From Streptomyces sclerotialus (GTDB lineage Bacteria > Actinomycetota > Actinomycetes > Streptomycetales > Streptomycetaceae), in NCBI RefSeq assembly GCF_040907265.1, contig NZ_JBFOHP010000002.1, positions 7,502,001-7,566,000 on the forward strand: a stretch of 64,000 nt of DNA, in the 5' to 3' direction. Under the pieces are notes generated by a model. It was not told where the DNA came from and did no database searches. It saw only the letters and a program-made list of their open reading frames with translations. A program made the position numbers and the translations under genes. This document shows, piece by piece, positions 1-7,674 of the stretch (position 1 is the first letter of the stretch; every line of letters starts with the position of its first letter).

Positions 1-1035
1 GCTGTCCCCGTCGTCCGCGCTGGCGAACACCTCGCCGTTGCGATTGCCGAAGTAGACGCCCGCCGGATCCGCGTCGTCCACGCACAGCGCGTCGCGCAGC
101 ACCGTGCCGTAGTGGTCCTCCTGCGGCAGCCCCTCGCTCAGGGCCTCCCAGCTGCTGCCCGCGTCGGACGTGCGGAAGACCCGGCAGCGGTGGTCGGCCG
201 GCACCCGGTCCATGTCAGCGGTGATCGGGAAGACGTACGCCACGTCGCCGCGCCGCGGGTGCGCGGCGACCGCGAAGCCGAAGTCCGACGGCAGCCCGGA
301 CCCGATGTCCGTCCACTGCGCTCCCGCGTCGTCACTGCGGTACACCCCCCAGTGGTTCTGGAGGTAGAGGCGGTCACGGTCGACCGGGTCCTGCGCGATC
401 TTGTGGACGCACTGCCCGAACTCCGGGTCCGGGTCGGGCAGGAACACCGCCTTGACGCCGCTGTTGGACGGAGCCCAGCTCGCGCCGCCGTCGAGGGTGC
501 GGAACACCCCTGCCGTGGACACCGCCACCGTCACCGCGTCGGCGGTACGGGGGTCGGTGATCACCGTGTGCACGGCGAGCCCGCCGCCGCCCGGCACCCA
601 TTGGTCGCGTGAGGGGTGCTCCCACAGGGGCCGCACCAGCTCGAACGACTCGCCGCCGTCCTCGGACCGGAACAGCGCGCCCGGCTCCGTACCGGCGTAG
701 ACGACATCGGGCGCGGCCGGGCCCGCGGGCTGGAGCTGCCACACCCGCTCCAGCGAACTCTTGGTGTACTCCGGGTACTTGACCGCCGGGCGCGCCGGCT
801 CCACCCAGCTCTCGCCGAGGTCGTCGGAGTGGAAGACCGAAGGCCCCCAGTGCGCACTGTCCGCGCCGGCCAGCAGCCGCGGCGTGGCGCGGCGGGTGTC
901 GATGCCGATCGAATAGACCGCCTGGGCCGGGAAGTGCGGCTCGCTCAGCTCCCACCTGCCCCGCCGTCGACGGCCGAGGAACAGGCCCTTCCGGGTCCCC
1001 ACCGCGAGAAGGACATCCTGCGTGCCACTCGTCAT
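1..1035 (-). CDS. BNR/Asp-box repeat protein (sialidase-like beta-propeller), 3' end beyond window
   Basis: The reading frame is open from an ATG at 1035 to the window edge (345 codons) and continues outside. Five clear Asp-box motifs of the form S-x-D-x-G-x-S-W occur near residues 70, 124, 180, 234 and 290 (for example SDDLGESW and TSDAGSSW), and a sixth begins at the edge. This is the blade signature of WD40/YVTN/BNR propellers, often annotated as exo-alpha-sialidase, but most bacterial members have no shown glycosidase activity. There is no signal peptide, so it is probably cytoplasmic. GGAGGT lies 8 bases before the ATG. The enzymatic role is unknown; the fold assignment is fairly sure. 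Confidence 0.85.
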   Translation of the reverse strand, partial: MTSGTQDVLLAVGTRKGLFLGRRRRGRWELSEPHFPAQAVYSIGIDTRRATPRLLAGADSAHWGPSVFHSDDLGESWVEPARPAVKYPEYTKSSLERVWQLQPAGPAAPDVVYAGTEPGALFRSEDGGESFELVRPLWEHPSRDQWVPGGGGLAVHTVITDPRTADAVTVAVSTAGVFRTLDGGASWAPSNSGVKAVFLPDPDPEFGQCVHKIAQDPVDRDRLYLQNHWGVYRSDDAGAQWTDIGSGLPSDFGFAVAAHPRRGDVAYVFPITADMDRVPADHRCRVFRTSDAGSSWEALSEGLPQEDHYGTVLRDALCVDDADPAGVYFGNRNGEVFASADDGDS

Positions 1036-1052
1036 GTCACTGCACCTCCGAA

Positions 1053-1103
1053 CGCCGTTGTTCCAGGTACGGGTCAGTCTGCACCCGGCCACTGACAACG
1101 GCG
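1053..1103. promoter_or_regulatory. Inverted repeat upstream of the BNR gene
   Basis: The 9-base arms CGCCGTTGT (1053-1061) and ACAACGGCG (1095-1103) are perfect complements separated by 33 bases. The repeat sits 18 bases upstream of the ATG at 1035 and downstream of argJ. It could be a pair of operator half-sites or a weak mRNA structure. No function is proven. Confidence 0.35.
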
Positions 1104-1152
1104 CTCGGAAGCATGGAGGCGCAGGTCGGAGGGGGTGTGCCGAGATCTTGTC

Positions 1153-2352
1153 TCAGGTCGTGTAGTCGGCGTTGACGCGGATGTAGCCCTCGGTCAGGTC
1201 GCAGCCGTAGACCGTCGCCGTGGCGTCACCGATGCCGAGTCCGATCGTGATGTCGACCTCGTCCTGCCGCATCGTCTCCGCCAGCTTCTCCAAGGTGCCG
1301 GCCGAGGGCTCCGCCGGGTACACCTCGGTCCCGCCGAACCGTACGGTCACCTTCTCCGGCTCGATGTCCGTGTCCTCGGTGTTCTTGCCGATGGCCATCA
1401 CGACCCGGCCCCAGTTCGGGTCGGCGCCGTGCACGGCGGTCTTGACCAGCGGGGAGTTCACCACGCTCTTGGCGACCCGCTTGGCCTGTGCGTGGTCGGC
1501 GGCCTGCCCCACCGTGACGCGCAACAGCTTGCTCGCGCCCTCTCCGTCGCTCGCCAGCTGTTCCGTGAGGTCCAGGCAGACCTCGGTGAGCGCCGCCGAG
1601 AACGCCGCGACGTCGACCGGACCGGCCGCCCCGTTGGCGAGCGCGGCCACGGTGTCGGACGTGGAGGTGTCGGTGTCCACGCTCAGGCAGTTGAACGTCT
1701 TCTCCACCGCGCCCCGGAGCGCGCCGTCCAGCTCGGCGGGGGAGAGCTCCGCGTCGGTGAAGACGTACGCCAGCATCGTGGCCATGTCCGGCTCCAGCAT
1801 GCCGACGCCCTTGGCGACGCCGACGATGCGGGCCGCGCCGAGGGTCCGGGTACTGGTCTTCGGGCGGGTGTCGGTGGTCATCATCGCGCGCGCCACGTCG
1901 AGGGGGCCCGCCTCGAAGGCCGCCGTGCCGCGCCCGGCCGTCGCTTCCAGGTGTGCGCGGAGGGCGGCCATCGGGAGCGGTCGTCCGATCACGCCGGTGG
2001 AGCCGATGAGGACGGCGTCGGCCGGGACGCCCAGGATGGCGGCGACCCGGCCGACCACCTCGGCCGCGTTCTCCTCGCCCTGCCGGCCGGTGGCCACGTT
2101 GGCGTTCTGCGCCAGGGTGGTGACGGCGCGCAGGCGCCCGCCGGCGGCGTGCGCCCGGCTGATCATCACCGCGGGGCCGGCGAAGCGGCTGCGGGTGAAC
2201 ATCGCGGCGCTGACGGACGGCCGGTCCGAGGCGACGATCGAAAGGTCGTCCCCGCTCGCTCGCAGGCCCCCGTTCCCGGTGTACGCCCGGAAGCCGACGG
2301 GCCAGCCGAGCTCGTCCGTATCGGCGATTGGCCGTGAATCATTATGTGTCAT
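1153..2352 (-). CDS. argJ: Bifunctional ornithine acetyltransferase / N-acetylglutamate synthase, OAT2-type
   Basis: The 399-residue protein transfers the acetyl group between N-acetylornithine and glutamate. It is an Ntn-fold enzyme that cleaves itself into two chains; the site is the Ala-Thr pair in KGVGMLEPDMAT, with nucleophile Thr near residue 192. Other family blocks are GSTGVIG (117-123), MTTDTRPK (158-165) and the C-terminal end ADYTT. The block FTRSRFAG near residue 52 resembles, from memory, OAT2 of the clavulanate cluster more than housekeeping ArgJ. The ATG at 2352 is chosen; a TTG at 2373 is in frame but has no better ribosome site. It lies 74 bases after rocD on the same strand, beside arginine-catabolic genes rather than argC/B/D. 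Confidence 0.9.
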   Translation of the reverse strand: MTHNDSRPIADTDELGWPVGFRAYTGNGGLRASGDDLSIVASDRPSVSAAMFTRSRFAGPAVMISRAHAAGGRLRAVTTLAQNANVATGRQGEENAAEVVGRVAAILGVPADAVLIGSTGVIGRPLPMAALRAHLEATAGRGTAAFEAGPLDVARAMMTTDTRPKTSTRTLGAARIVGVAKGVGMLEPDMATMLAYVFTDAELSPAELDGALRGAVEKTFNCLSVDTDTSTSDTVAALANGAAGPVDVAAFSAALTEVCLDLTEQLASDGEGASKLLRVTVGQAADHAQAKRVAKSVVNSPLVKTAVHGADPNWGRVVMAIGKNTEDTDIEPEKVTVRFGGTEVYPAEPSAGTLEKLAETMRQDEVDITIGLGIGDATATVYGCDLTEGYIRVNADYTT

Positions 2353-2360
2353 GAGACATA
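2343..2360. promoter_or_regulatory. 18-bp near-palindrome over the argJ start
   Basis: TATGTGTCATGAGACATA is an inverted repeat with a single mismatched pair, spanning the argJ ATG (2352-2350). The surrounding bases are unusually AT-rich for this genome. It does not obviously match an ARG box. A regulator or attenuator site is an inference. Confidence 0.4.
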
Positions 2361-2426
2361 TGATTACGGCCAACCGCCGTCAGTGCCAGGTATTTTCTCG
2401 CGTGCGACTGTATTTCTATGCGGCAT

Positions 2427-3698
2427 CTACTCGCTCAGTACGCGCCCCAGCGCCTCGATCGCCGACGACAGCTCGTCCTCCGTGATGGTGAGCGGCGGGG
2501 CGAGCCGGATGGTGGAGCCGTGGGTGTCCTTGACCAGGACCCCCTCCCGCAGGAGACGTTCGCTGATCTCGCGGCCCGTGCCGAGCGCGGGGTCGACGTC
2601 CACGCCCGCCCACAGACCGCGGGCCCGGAAGCCGCTGACGCCCTTGCCGACCAGGCCGTCGAGCCCGGTGCGCAGCACCTCGCCCAGCTCGGCGGCCCGG
2701 CGCTGGTACTCGCCGGTGCTCAGCAGCCCGACGACGGCCGAACCGACCGCGGCGGCCAGCGGGTTCCCGCCGAAGGTGGAGCCGTGCTCGCCCGGGTGCA
2801 GCACCTCCAGCACCTCGCGGCGGGCGACGACGGCGGAGACCGGGACGATGCCGCCGCCGAGCGCCTTGCCGAGCAGCAGGACGTCGGGGACGACGGACTC
2901 GTGCTCGACGGCGAGCGTGCGGCCCGTACGCCCCAGGCCGGACTGGATCTCGTCGGCGATGAACAGGCAGCCGGCCCGGCGGGTCAGCTCACGGACCCCG
3001 GTGAGGTAGCCGTCGTCGGGGATGACCACGCCGGCCTCGCCCTGGATCGGCTCGATGAGCACGGCCGCCGTGGTCTCGTCCACGGCCGCTTCGAGGGCGG
3101 CCGGATCGTTGTAGGGGACGACGCGGAAGCCGGGCGTGTAGGGGCCGTACCCGGCGCGTGCGGTGGGATCGGTGGAGAAGCTGACCAGGGTGGTCGTCCG
3201 GCCGTGGAAGTTGTCCGCCGCGACGACGATCGTGGCCTGGTCGGGGGCGACGCCCTTGACGTCGTACGCCCACTTGCGGGCGACCTTGATGCCGCTCTCC
3301 ACGGCCTCGGCGCCGGTGTTCATCGGGAGGACCATGTCCAGCCCGGTCAGGGCCGCCAGCTCCTCGGCGAAGCCGGCCAGCCGGTCGTGGTGGAAGGCGC
3401 GCGAGGTGAGCGTGACCTGGTCGAGCTGGCGGTGCGCGGCCTCGACGAGCGCGGGGTGGCGGTGGCCGAAGTTCAGCGCCGAGTACCCGGCCAGCATGTC
3501 GAGGTACCGGCGGCCCTCGACGTCCTCGACCCATACGCCCTCGGCGCGCGCCACGACCACCGGCAGCGGGTGGTAGTTGTGCGCGAGGACGGGGGCCTCC
3601 GCGCGGATCAGCTCGGCCGACGAGCGGGCCCCCGGATCCCGCGGCGAGCGGGTCTCCGGCGCGGCGGACGCGGTGGAGGGGCGGGTGGGCGCGGTCAT
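2427..3698 (-). CDS. rocD: Ornithine aminotransferase
   Basis: Class III PLP aminotransferase of 423 residues converting ornithine and 2-oxoglutarate to glutamate semialdehyde and glutamate. Visible signatures are MNTGAEAVE (near 126), the EPIQGEAGV block (near 216), ADEIQSGLGRTG (249-259) and the PLP lysine in LLLGKALGGG (Lys278). The start is the ATG at 3698, seven bases after GGAGG; its ATGA overlaps the TGA of the upstream ddaH gene, so translation is likely coupled. Residues 1-35 are a variable, probably disordered extension. The neighbours ddaH, argJ and lrp place it in arginine/ornithine turnover. Confidence 0.95.
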   Translation of the reverse strand: MTAPTRPSTASAAPETRSPRDPGARSSAELIRAEAPVLAHNYHPLPVVVARAEGVWVEDVEGRRYLDMLAGYSALNFGHRHPALVEAAHRQLDQVTLTSRAFHHDRLAGFAEELAALTGLDMVLPMNTGAEAVESGIKVARKWAYDVKGVAPDQATIVVAADNFHGRTTTLVSFSTDPTARAGYGPYTPGFRVVPYNDPAALEAAVDETTAAVLIEPIQGEAGVVIPDDGYLTGVRELTRRAGCLFIADEIQSGLGRTGRTLAVEHESVVPDVLLLGKALGGGIVPVSAVVARREVLEVLHPGEHGSTFGGNPLAAAVGSAVVGLLSTGEYQRRAAELGEVLRTGLDGLVGKGVSGFRARGLWAGVDVDPALGTGREISERLLREGVLVKDTHGSTIRLAPPLTITEDELSSAIEALGRVLSE

Positions 3699-4627
3699 GG
3701 ACGGACCTCCTGGGTGCAGCACTTGATGCCGCCGCCGGCCTTGTGGAACTCCGACAGGTCGACGGGGACGGGGACGTAGCCGTGGCGGGAGAGCTGTTCG
3801 ACGAGCCCCTCGGCCTGCGGGGCGACGAAGACGTGACAGCCGTCGGAGACGGAGTTGAGGCCGAACGCCATCGCGTCGTCCCGGGTGGCCGTCACCGCCT
3901 CGGGGAACAGCCGCCGCAGTACCTCAAGACTGCCCGGTGAGAAGGCTTCCGGGTAGTAGGCGATGTTGCTGTCGTCGAGCGCGAAGAGGGCGGTGTCGAG
4001 GTGGTAGAAGTACGGGTCCACCAGCTGCAGGCCGATCGTCGGCACGCCGAGGAACTCCTGCACCTCCCGGTGTGCCTCCCGTGTCGTGCGGTAACCGGTG
4101 CCCGCCAGGATGTACCCGCCGACCGGCACGAGATCGCCCTCGCCCTCGCACACCGACTCCGGCACCTGCACGTCGAAGCCGGCCGCCTTGAACCACGACT
4201 CGTACGCGGCGGATTCCGGGCGGCGCTCCGGGGCGAAGAAGCGGGAGCCGAACACCCGGCCGCCCACGACGAGCGCCGCGTTCGCCGCGAAGACCATGTC
4301 CGGCAGGTCCGCCACCGGCTCCACGGTCTCGACCGTGTGGCCGTGGTCCCGGTACGCCTGGACCAGGGCCGCCCACTGGCGCCGCGCCAGCGCGGTGTCG
4401 ACCGGCGTGCCGTCGCTCATCCAGGGGTTGATGGCGTACCGGACGTCGAAGTACCGGGGCTCGCAGAGCAGGTAGCGCCGGGGGCGCGGTACGCGCGGCG
4501 GGCGCACGATCGTGCGCACGGCCTCGTCGGGGACGGCGGGTACGGCCCCGGTGGGGACGGGCTCGGGCTCGCGCACGAGCGCGGACACGGGTTCGGGCAC
4601 GGCGGGGTCCTCCGTTTCCGGCGACAC
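3695..4627 (-). CDS. ddaH: Dimethylarginine dimethylaminohydrolase-type arginine hydrolase
   Basis: A 310-residue member of the guanidino-group-modifying (pentein) family that hydrolyses arginine or methylarginine to citrulline. The signature ends are present: MVFAANAAL in the middle, YFYHLDT with the catalytic His region, and GGGIKC near the C-terminus with candidate nucleophile Cys303. Residues 1-45 are a Pro/Val/Glu-rich extension. The start is a GTG at 4627 with no strong ribosome site, so the true start may be further in. It is the first gene of the ddaH-rocD pair. In many Streptomyces the same pair sits beside an Lrp regulator, as here. Free arginine versus methylated arginine as substrate cannot be told from sequence. 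Confidence 0.88.
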   Translation of the reverse strand: MSPETEDPAVPEPVSALVREPEPVPTGAVPAVPDEAVRTIVRPPRVPRPRRYLLCEPRYFDVRYAINPWMSDGTPVDTALARRQWAALVQAYRDHGHTVETVEPVADLPDMVFAANAALVVGGRVFGSRFFAPERRPESAAYESWFKAAGFDVQVPESVCEGEGDLVPVGGYILAGTGYRTTREAHREVQEFLGVPTIGLQLVDPYFYHLDTALFALDDSNIAYYPEAFSPGSLEVLRRLFPEAVTATRDDAMAFGLNSVSDGCHVFVAPQAEGLVEQLSRHGYVPVPVDLSEFHKAGGGIKCCTQEVRP

Positions 4628-4828
4628 GGCAAGGGGCGTCCCGCCGATGACGCGGGGTCATCGGCGCGTGACGCAGGGAATGCCTCAACGGTAGAAAGCC
4701 GTCGATGTGCCGGACAAGGCCGGAACGCTGCGTACCGGCGCAGCGAACGTGCGCAGAAGTGCCCCTCCGCGCAGGGTTGGTGCGTCTCCGCCCCCGGTGT
4801 GACCAGTGATCCCGTTGGGACGTTCGGA

Positions 4829-5347
4829 TCAGGCGGGGGAACCGGTGCCTCCGGTGCCGTACCCCTGGACGGCGGAGGAGCCGGCGCCGGCCTCCGGACT
4901 GTCCGGGATCAGGTGCGAGAGGACCATGTAACTGATCGTCTTGCGGATGAACGACTCGGTGCGGATGCGTTCCAGCACCTCTTCGAAGTGCTCGACGTCG
5001 GTGGCCCGTACGTGCAGCAGCGCGTCGGCGCCGCCGGAGACCGTCATGGCCGCGGTGATCTCCGGGTACTTGCGGACGACCTCCGCGATGCGGCGGGGCG
5101 GGGCCGCGCCGTCGCAGTACACCTCGATGTACGCCTCGGTGCGCCAGCCGAGCGCGGCGGGCCGGACCGTCGCCGTGAAGCCGGTGATCACGCCGGTCTC
5201 GCGCATGCGGTCCACCCGCCGTTTGACCGCGGTGGCGGACAGCCCGATGGCGGTGCCGATCTCGGCGAAGCTGGTCCTGGCGTTCGCGGTCAGGGCCGCG
5301 ATGATCTTGCGGTCCAAGTCGTCGAGCGGGCCGGATGCAGGGGCCAT
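4829..5347 (-). CDS. Lrp/AsnC family transcriptional regulator
   Basis: 172 residues. An N-terminal winged helix-turn-helix (residues 8-58, LDRKIIAAL to RVDRMRETGVI) is followed by a RAM ligand-binding domain (about 68-150, with VSGGADALLHVRATD). The last 20 residues are Gly/Ser-rich. GGAGGA precedes the ATG at 5347. The next gene downstream on the same strand is ddaH, 201 bases away, so a separate promoter is likely there. The family usually senses an amino acid; arginine or ornithine is the natural guess for this locus. Confidence 0.92.
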   Translation of the reverse strand: MAPASGPLDDLDRKIIAALTANARTSFAEIGTAIGLSATAVKRRVDRMRETGVITGFTATVRPAALGWRTEAYIEVYCDGAAPPRRIAEVVRKYPEITAAMTVSGGADALLHVRATDVEHFEEVLERIRTESFIRKTISYMVLSHLIPDSPEAGAGSSAVQGYGTGGTGSPA

Positions 5348-5543
5348 GGCGGGTGGTTCCTCCGTCGCAGGGGTCGGGCCGTACGGATCCTATGGACAGC
5401 GCGGAGCCCATGGCCGCAGGCGCGGTGCGGATCGCAGGCGTCGTACGGGCCGTACGGGGCACCCGGGTGCTGCGTGCCGGGCGCGGGCGGCCCGGGCGCG
5501 TACCAGGCGGGGACGGCCCGTGCCGCGCCCCGGATCCCGTGGT

Positions 5544-5587
5544 CCTACGTCCTGTAGGGTTTCGGCCGTGACCCTACAGGTTGTCGG
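5544..5587. promoter_or_regulatory. Pair of BlaI-type operator-like sites before the GT4 operon
   Basis: CCTAC (5544-5548), five bases, then GTAGG (5554-5558) forms one inverted repeat. A second, weaker copy is CCCTAC (5572-5577), five bases, GTCGG (5583-5587). The two copies are arranged so that CCTGTAGGGT (5551-5560) and ACCCTACAGG (5571-5580) also form a perfect 10-base inverted repeat around a 10-base loop. The same CCCTAC-N5-GTAGGG element lies before the BlaI-family gene at 7260. MecI/BlaI operators are known to carry a TAC...GTA dyad, which fits. Confidence 0.65.
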
Positions 5588-5610
5588 ATCAACTGCAGGA
5601 GGAGCGCGTC

Positions 5611-6048
5611 ATGCACGACCAGCCGGACCGTGCCGGTCCCGCGCACGCCGAGGTGGCCGAGGTCTGGCCCCGTGACGGCCGTATCCGGGTCGTCGGGGAG
5701 GTGGTGGGCACGGCCTCGGCGGCCGGCACGCTGATCGCCCGGGTGCGCGACGCGGAGGACGCCGAACTGCGGCTGCCCGCCGAGGCCCGGGGCACCCGCT
5801 TCGAGGCGTCCGTCCCGCTGGCCGGGCTCGCCGCCGCCACCCCGGCGGGCGAGCGGGTCTGGGACCTCTACCTCGTCCCCGACGGGCAGGACGACACCCT
5901 CCGGCTGGGCCGGCACCTGGACGACGTCCACGGCAAGAAGAAGATCTTCACCTACCCCGCCCAGACCTCCGGCGGCCGGCGGTTCGAGCCGTACTACACC
6001 ATCCAGGACAACCTCTCGATCGCCTGCGACGGGAAGGTCGCCCGATGA
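5611..6048 (+). CDS. Small protein of unknown function coupled to a GT4 glycosyltransferase
   Basis: 145 residues, no signal peptide or membrane segment. The sequence alternates beta-like stretches (RIRVVGEVVG, TLIARVRD, ERVWDLYLV) and ends in a conserved-looking EPYYTIQDNLS block. From memory it resembles accessory beta-domains found with Streptomyces cell-surface glycosyltransferases, but no enzymatic motif is visible. AGGAGGAG precedes the ATG at 5611, which is preferred to an in-frame TTG at 5581 that would overlap the operator region. Its last codons overlap the GT4 start (ATGA, 6045-6048), so the two proteins are probably made together. Confidence 0.75.
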   Translation: MHDQPDRAGPAHAEVAEVWPRDGRIRVVGEVVGTASAAGTLIARVRDAEDAELRLPAEARGTRFEASVPLAGLAAATPAGERVWDLYLVPDGQDDTLRLGRHLDDVHGKKKIFTYPAQTSGGRRFEPYYTIQDNLSIACDGKVAR

Positions 6049-7250
6049 CGATCCGCTTCCTGCTGCTCAACGCCTACGCGGTCGGCGGCACCGTCCGTAC
6101 CGTCGTCAACCAGGCCAACGCGCTCGCCGCCGCCGGCCACGACGTCGAAGTCGTGAGCGTCCACCGGCACCGCGCCGACCCCCGGTTCCCGCTGCGCCCG
6201 GACGTCCGGCTGCATCCGCTGGTCGACGGCACGGACCCGCCGTCCCGCTGGACGCGCCCGCTGGCGTACTACCGGCAGCACCGCCCCAGCCGGCTCGTAC
6301 CGGAGGCCGAGGTCCGCCACGACCGGTTCAGCCGCCTCACCGACCGGCGCATCGTGCGTTACCTGCGCTCCCTCCGCGGCGGCGTACTGATCACCACCCG
6401 GCCCGCCCTCAATCTCCTCTCCGCCCGCTACACACCGTCCTCCGTCGTCCGCGTCGGCCAGGAACACCTGCACTACTCCCACCACAAGCCGGAGCTCGCC
6501 CGCGAGATCGACCGGTGGTACCGGCGGCTGGACGCGGTGACCGTGCTGACCGAGGCCGACGAGGACGCCTACCGGCAGCGGCTCGGCGACGGCGGCGTGC
6601 GCGTCGCCTGCATCCCCAACCCCCTCTCCGAAGAAGGCACCCCGCGGCCCTCCGCCCTCGACCGGCCGCTCGTCGTCGCCGCCGGCCGGCTCGTCAAGGG
6701 AAAGGGCTTCGCGAAGCTCATCAAGGCCTTCGAGCCCGTCGCCCAGGCGCACCCCGAATGGCAGCTGCGCATCTTCGGGGCGGGCCCGGAACACGACCGG
6801 CTGCGGAAGCTCATCCACGACCGGCACCTCTACAACCACGTCTATCTGATGGGCGCCACCCAGGAGTTCGACCGGGAGCTCGCCAAGGCCGCCGTCTTCG
6901 CCCTCGCCTCCCGGCGCGAGGGGTTCGGCATGGTGCTGGCCGAGGCGATGAGCCACGGCATCCCGCCGGTCAGCTTCGACTGCCCGCACGGCCCCCGCGA
7001 GATCATCACCGACGGCCAGGACGGCCTCCTCGTACCGCCGGGTGACATCGAGGGGCTGACCGCCGCGCTCACCCGGCTCGTCGAGGACGCGAGCCTGCGC
7101 AGGAAGCTCGGCGGACACGCCGCCGAATCGGCCCGCCGCTACGCCCCCGACCGCATCCGCGCCCGGTGGGAAGAGCTCCTGGCGGACCTGCTCGCCGCGA
7201 AGGAGGGCGGGAGGCGGCCGGCCGGCGCGGGCGCGCCCTACCGGCTGTAG
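6045..7250 (+). CDS. Glycosyltransferase family 4 (GT-B fold)
   Basis: 401 residues. The N-terminal half begins MTIRFLLLNAYAVGGT and includes NQANALAAAGHDVEVVS, the usual acceptor-side Rossmann start. The C-terminal half has the donor-site signatures VVAAGRLVKGKGFAKLI (about residue 210), IFGAGPE, and the E-x7-E motif SRREGFGMVLAEAMSHG. It is retaining-type GT-B and probably cytoplasmic or membrane-peripheral, building a cell-surface glycan or glycolipid. It starts inside the previous gene (ATGA overlap), and its TAG stop lies inside the operator-like repeat before the BlaI-type gene. The sugar and acceptor cannot be deduced. Confidence 0.93.
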   Translation: MTIRFLLLNAYAVGGTVRTVVNQANALAAAGHDVEVVSVHRHRADPRFPLRPDVRLHPLVDGTDPPSRWTRPLAYYRQHRPSRLVPEAEVRHDRFSRLTDRRIVRYLRSLRGGVLITTRPALNLLSARYTPSSVVRVGQEHLHYSHHKPELAREIDRWYRRLDAVTVLTEADEDAYRQRLGDGGVRVACIPNPLSEEGTPRPSALDRPLVVAAGRLVKGKGFAKLIKAFEPVAQAHPEWQLRIFGAGPEHDRLRKLIHDRHLYNHVYLMGATQEFDRELAKAAVFALASRREGFGMVLAEAMSHGIPPVSFDCPHGPREIITDGQDGLLVPPGDIEGLTAALTRLVEDASLRRKLGGHAAESARRYAPDRIRARWEELLADLLAAKEGGRRPAGAGAPYRL

Positions 7251-7252
7251 GG
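7236..7252. promoter_or_regulatory. BlaI-type operator-like site before the repressor gene
   Basis: CCCTAC (7236-7241), spacer CGGCT, GTAGGG (7247-7252) is a perfect 6-base inverted repeat that overlaps the GT4 stop codon and ends 7 bases before the repressor ATG at 7260. It matches the sites at 5544-5587 in sequence and spacing. Autoregulation is inferred. Confidence 0.6.
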
Positions 7253-7259
7253 TGCACAC

Positions 7260-7649
7260 ATGTCAGGGAGCAGCCCTCGTGGCCGAGGGGAACGACGCAG
7301 CGCCGGGATGCTGGAGAGCGAGGTCCTGGCCGCCCTGTGGGCGACCCAGGAACCGCTGACCCCGGCGGAGGTGCAGGCCGCGATCGGCGGTGACCTCGCG
7401 TACAACACCATCCACACGATCCTGAAGCGGCTGCACGACAAGGCCCTGGTCGTACGGGACGCCGGGGGCCGGCGCGGCGCCTACCGGCCGGCCAAGAACG
7501 CCGCGGAGCTGACCGCCGAGATGATGCACCAGGCCCTCGACAAGGGGCCCGACCCGATCGCGGCGCTGGAACAGTTCGTCACCGGTCTCACCCCCGAGGA
7601 GGAGGCCGCCCTGCGACGGTTCCTGACGGCGAGGGGCAGCGGCCACTGA
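7260..7649 (+). CDS. BlaI/MecI/CopY family transcriptional repressor
   Basis: 129 residues. The winged helix is residues 15-80 (MLESEVLAALWA, LTPAEVQAAI, YNTIHTILKRLHDKALV), which is the PF03965 pattern, followed by a helical dimerisation tail (TAEMMHQALD onward). The classical partner, a BlaR1/MecR1-like membrane metalloprotease sensor, is not next to it. The operator-like repeat directly upstream and its copies at 5544-5587 suggest that it controls itself and the glycosyltransferase operon. No good ribosome site is seen, so it may depend on read-through or a leaderless message. Confidence 0.92.
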   Translation: MSGSSPRGRGERRSAGMLESEVLAALWATQEPLTPAEVQAAIGGDLAYNTIHTILKRLHDKALVVRDAGGRRGAYRPAKNAAELTAEMMHQALDKGPDPIAALEQFVTGLTPEEEAALRRFLTARGSGH

Positions 7650-7674
7650 GGTCACCGGGCGTTCGGGGCAGGAC

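Noticed and set aside
1..5557. Clavulanic-acid-type cluster, because of the OAT2-like argJ.
   Set aside because: None of the beta-lactam genes (ceaS, bls, pah, cas) is present; the neighbours are arginine catabolism genes.
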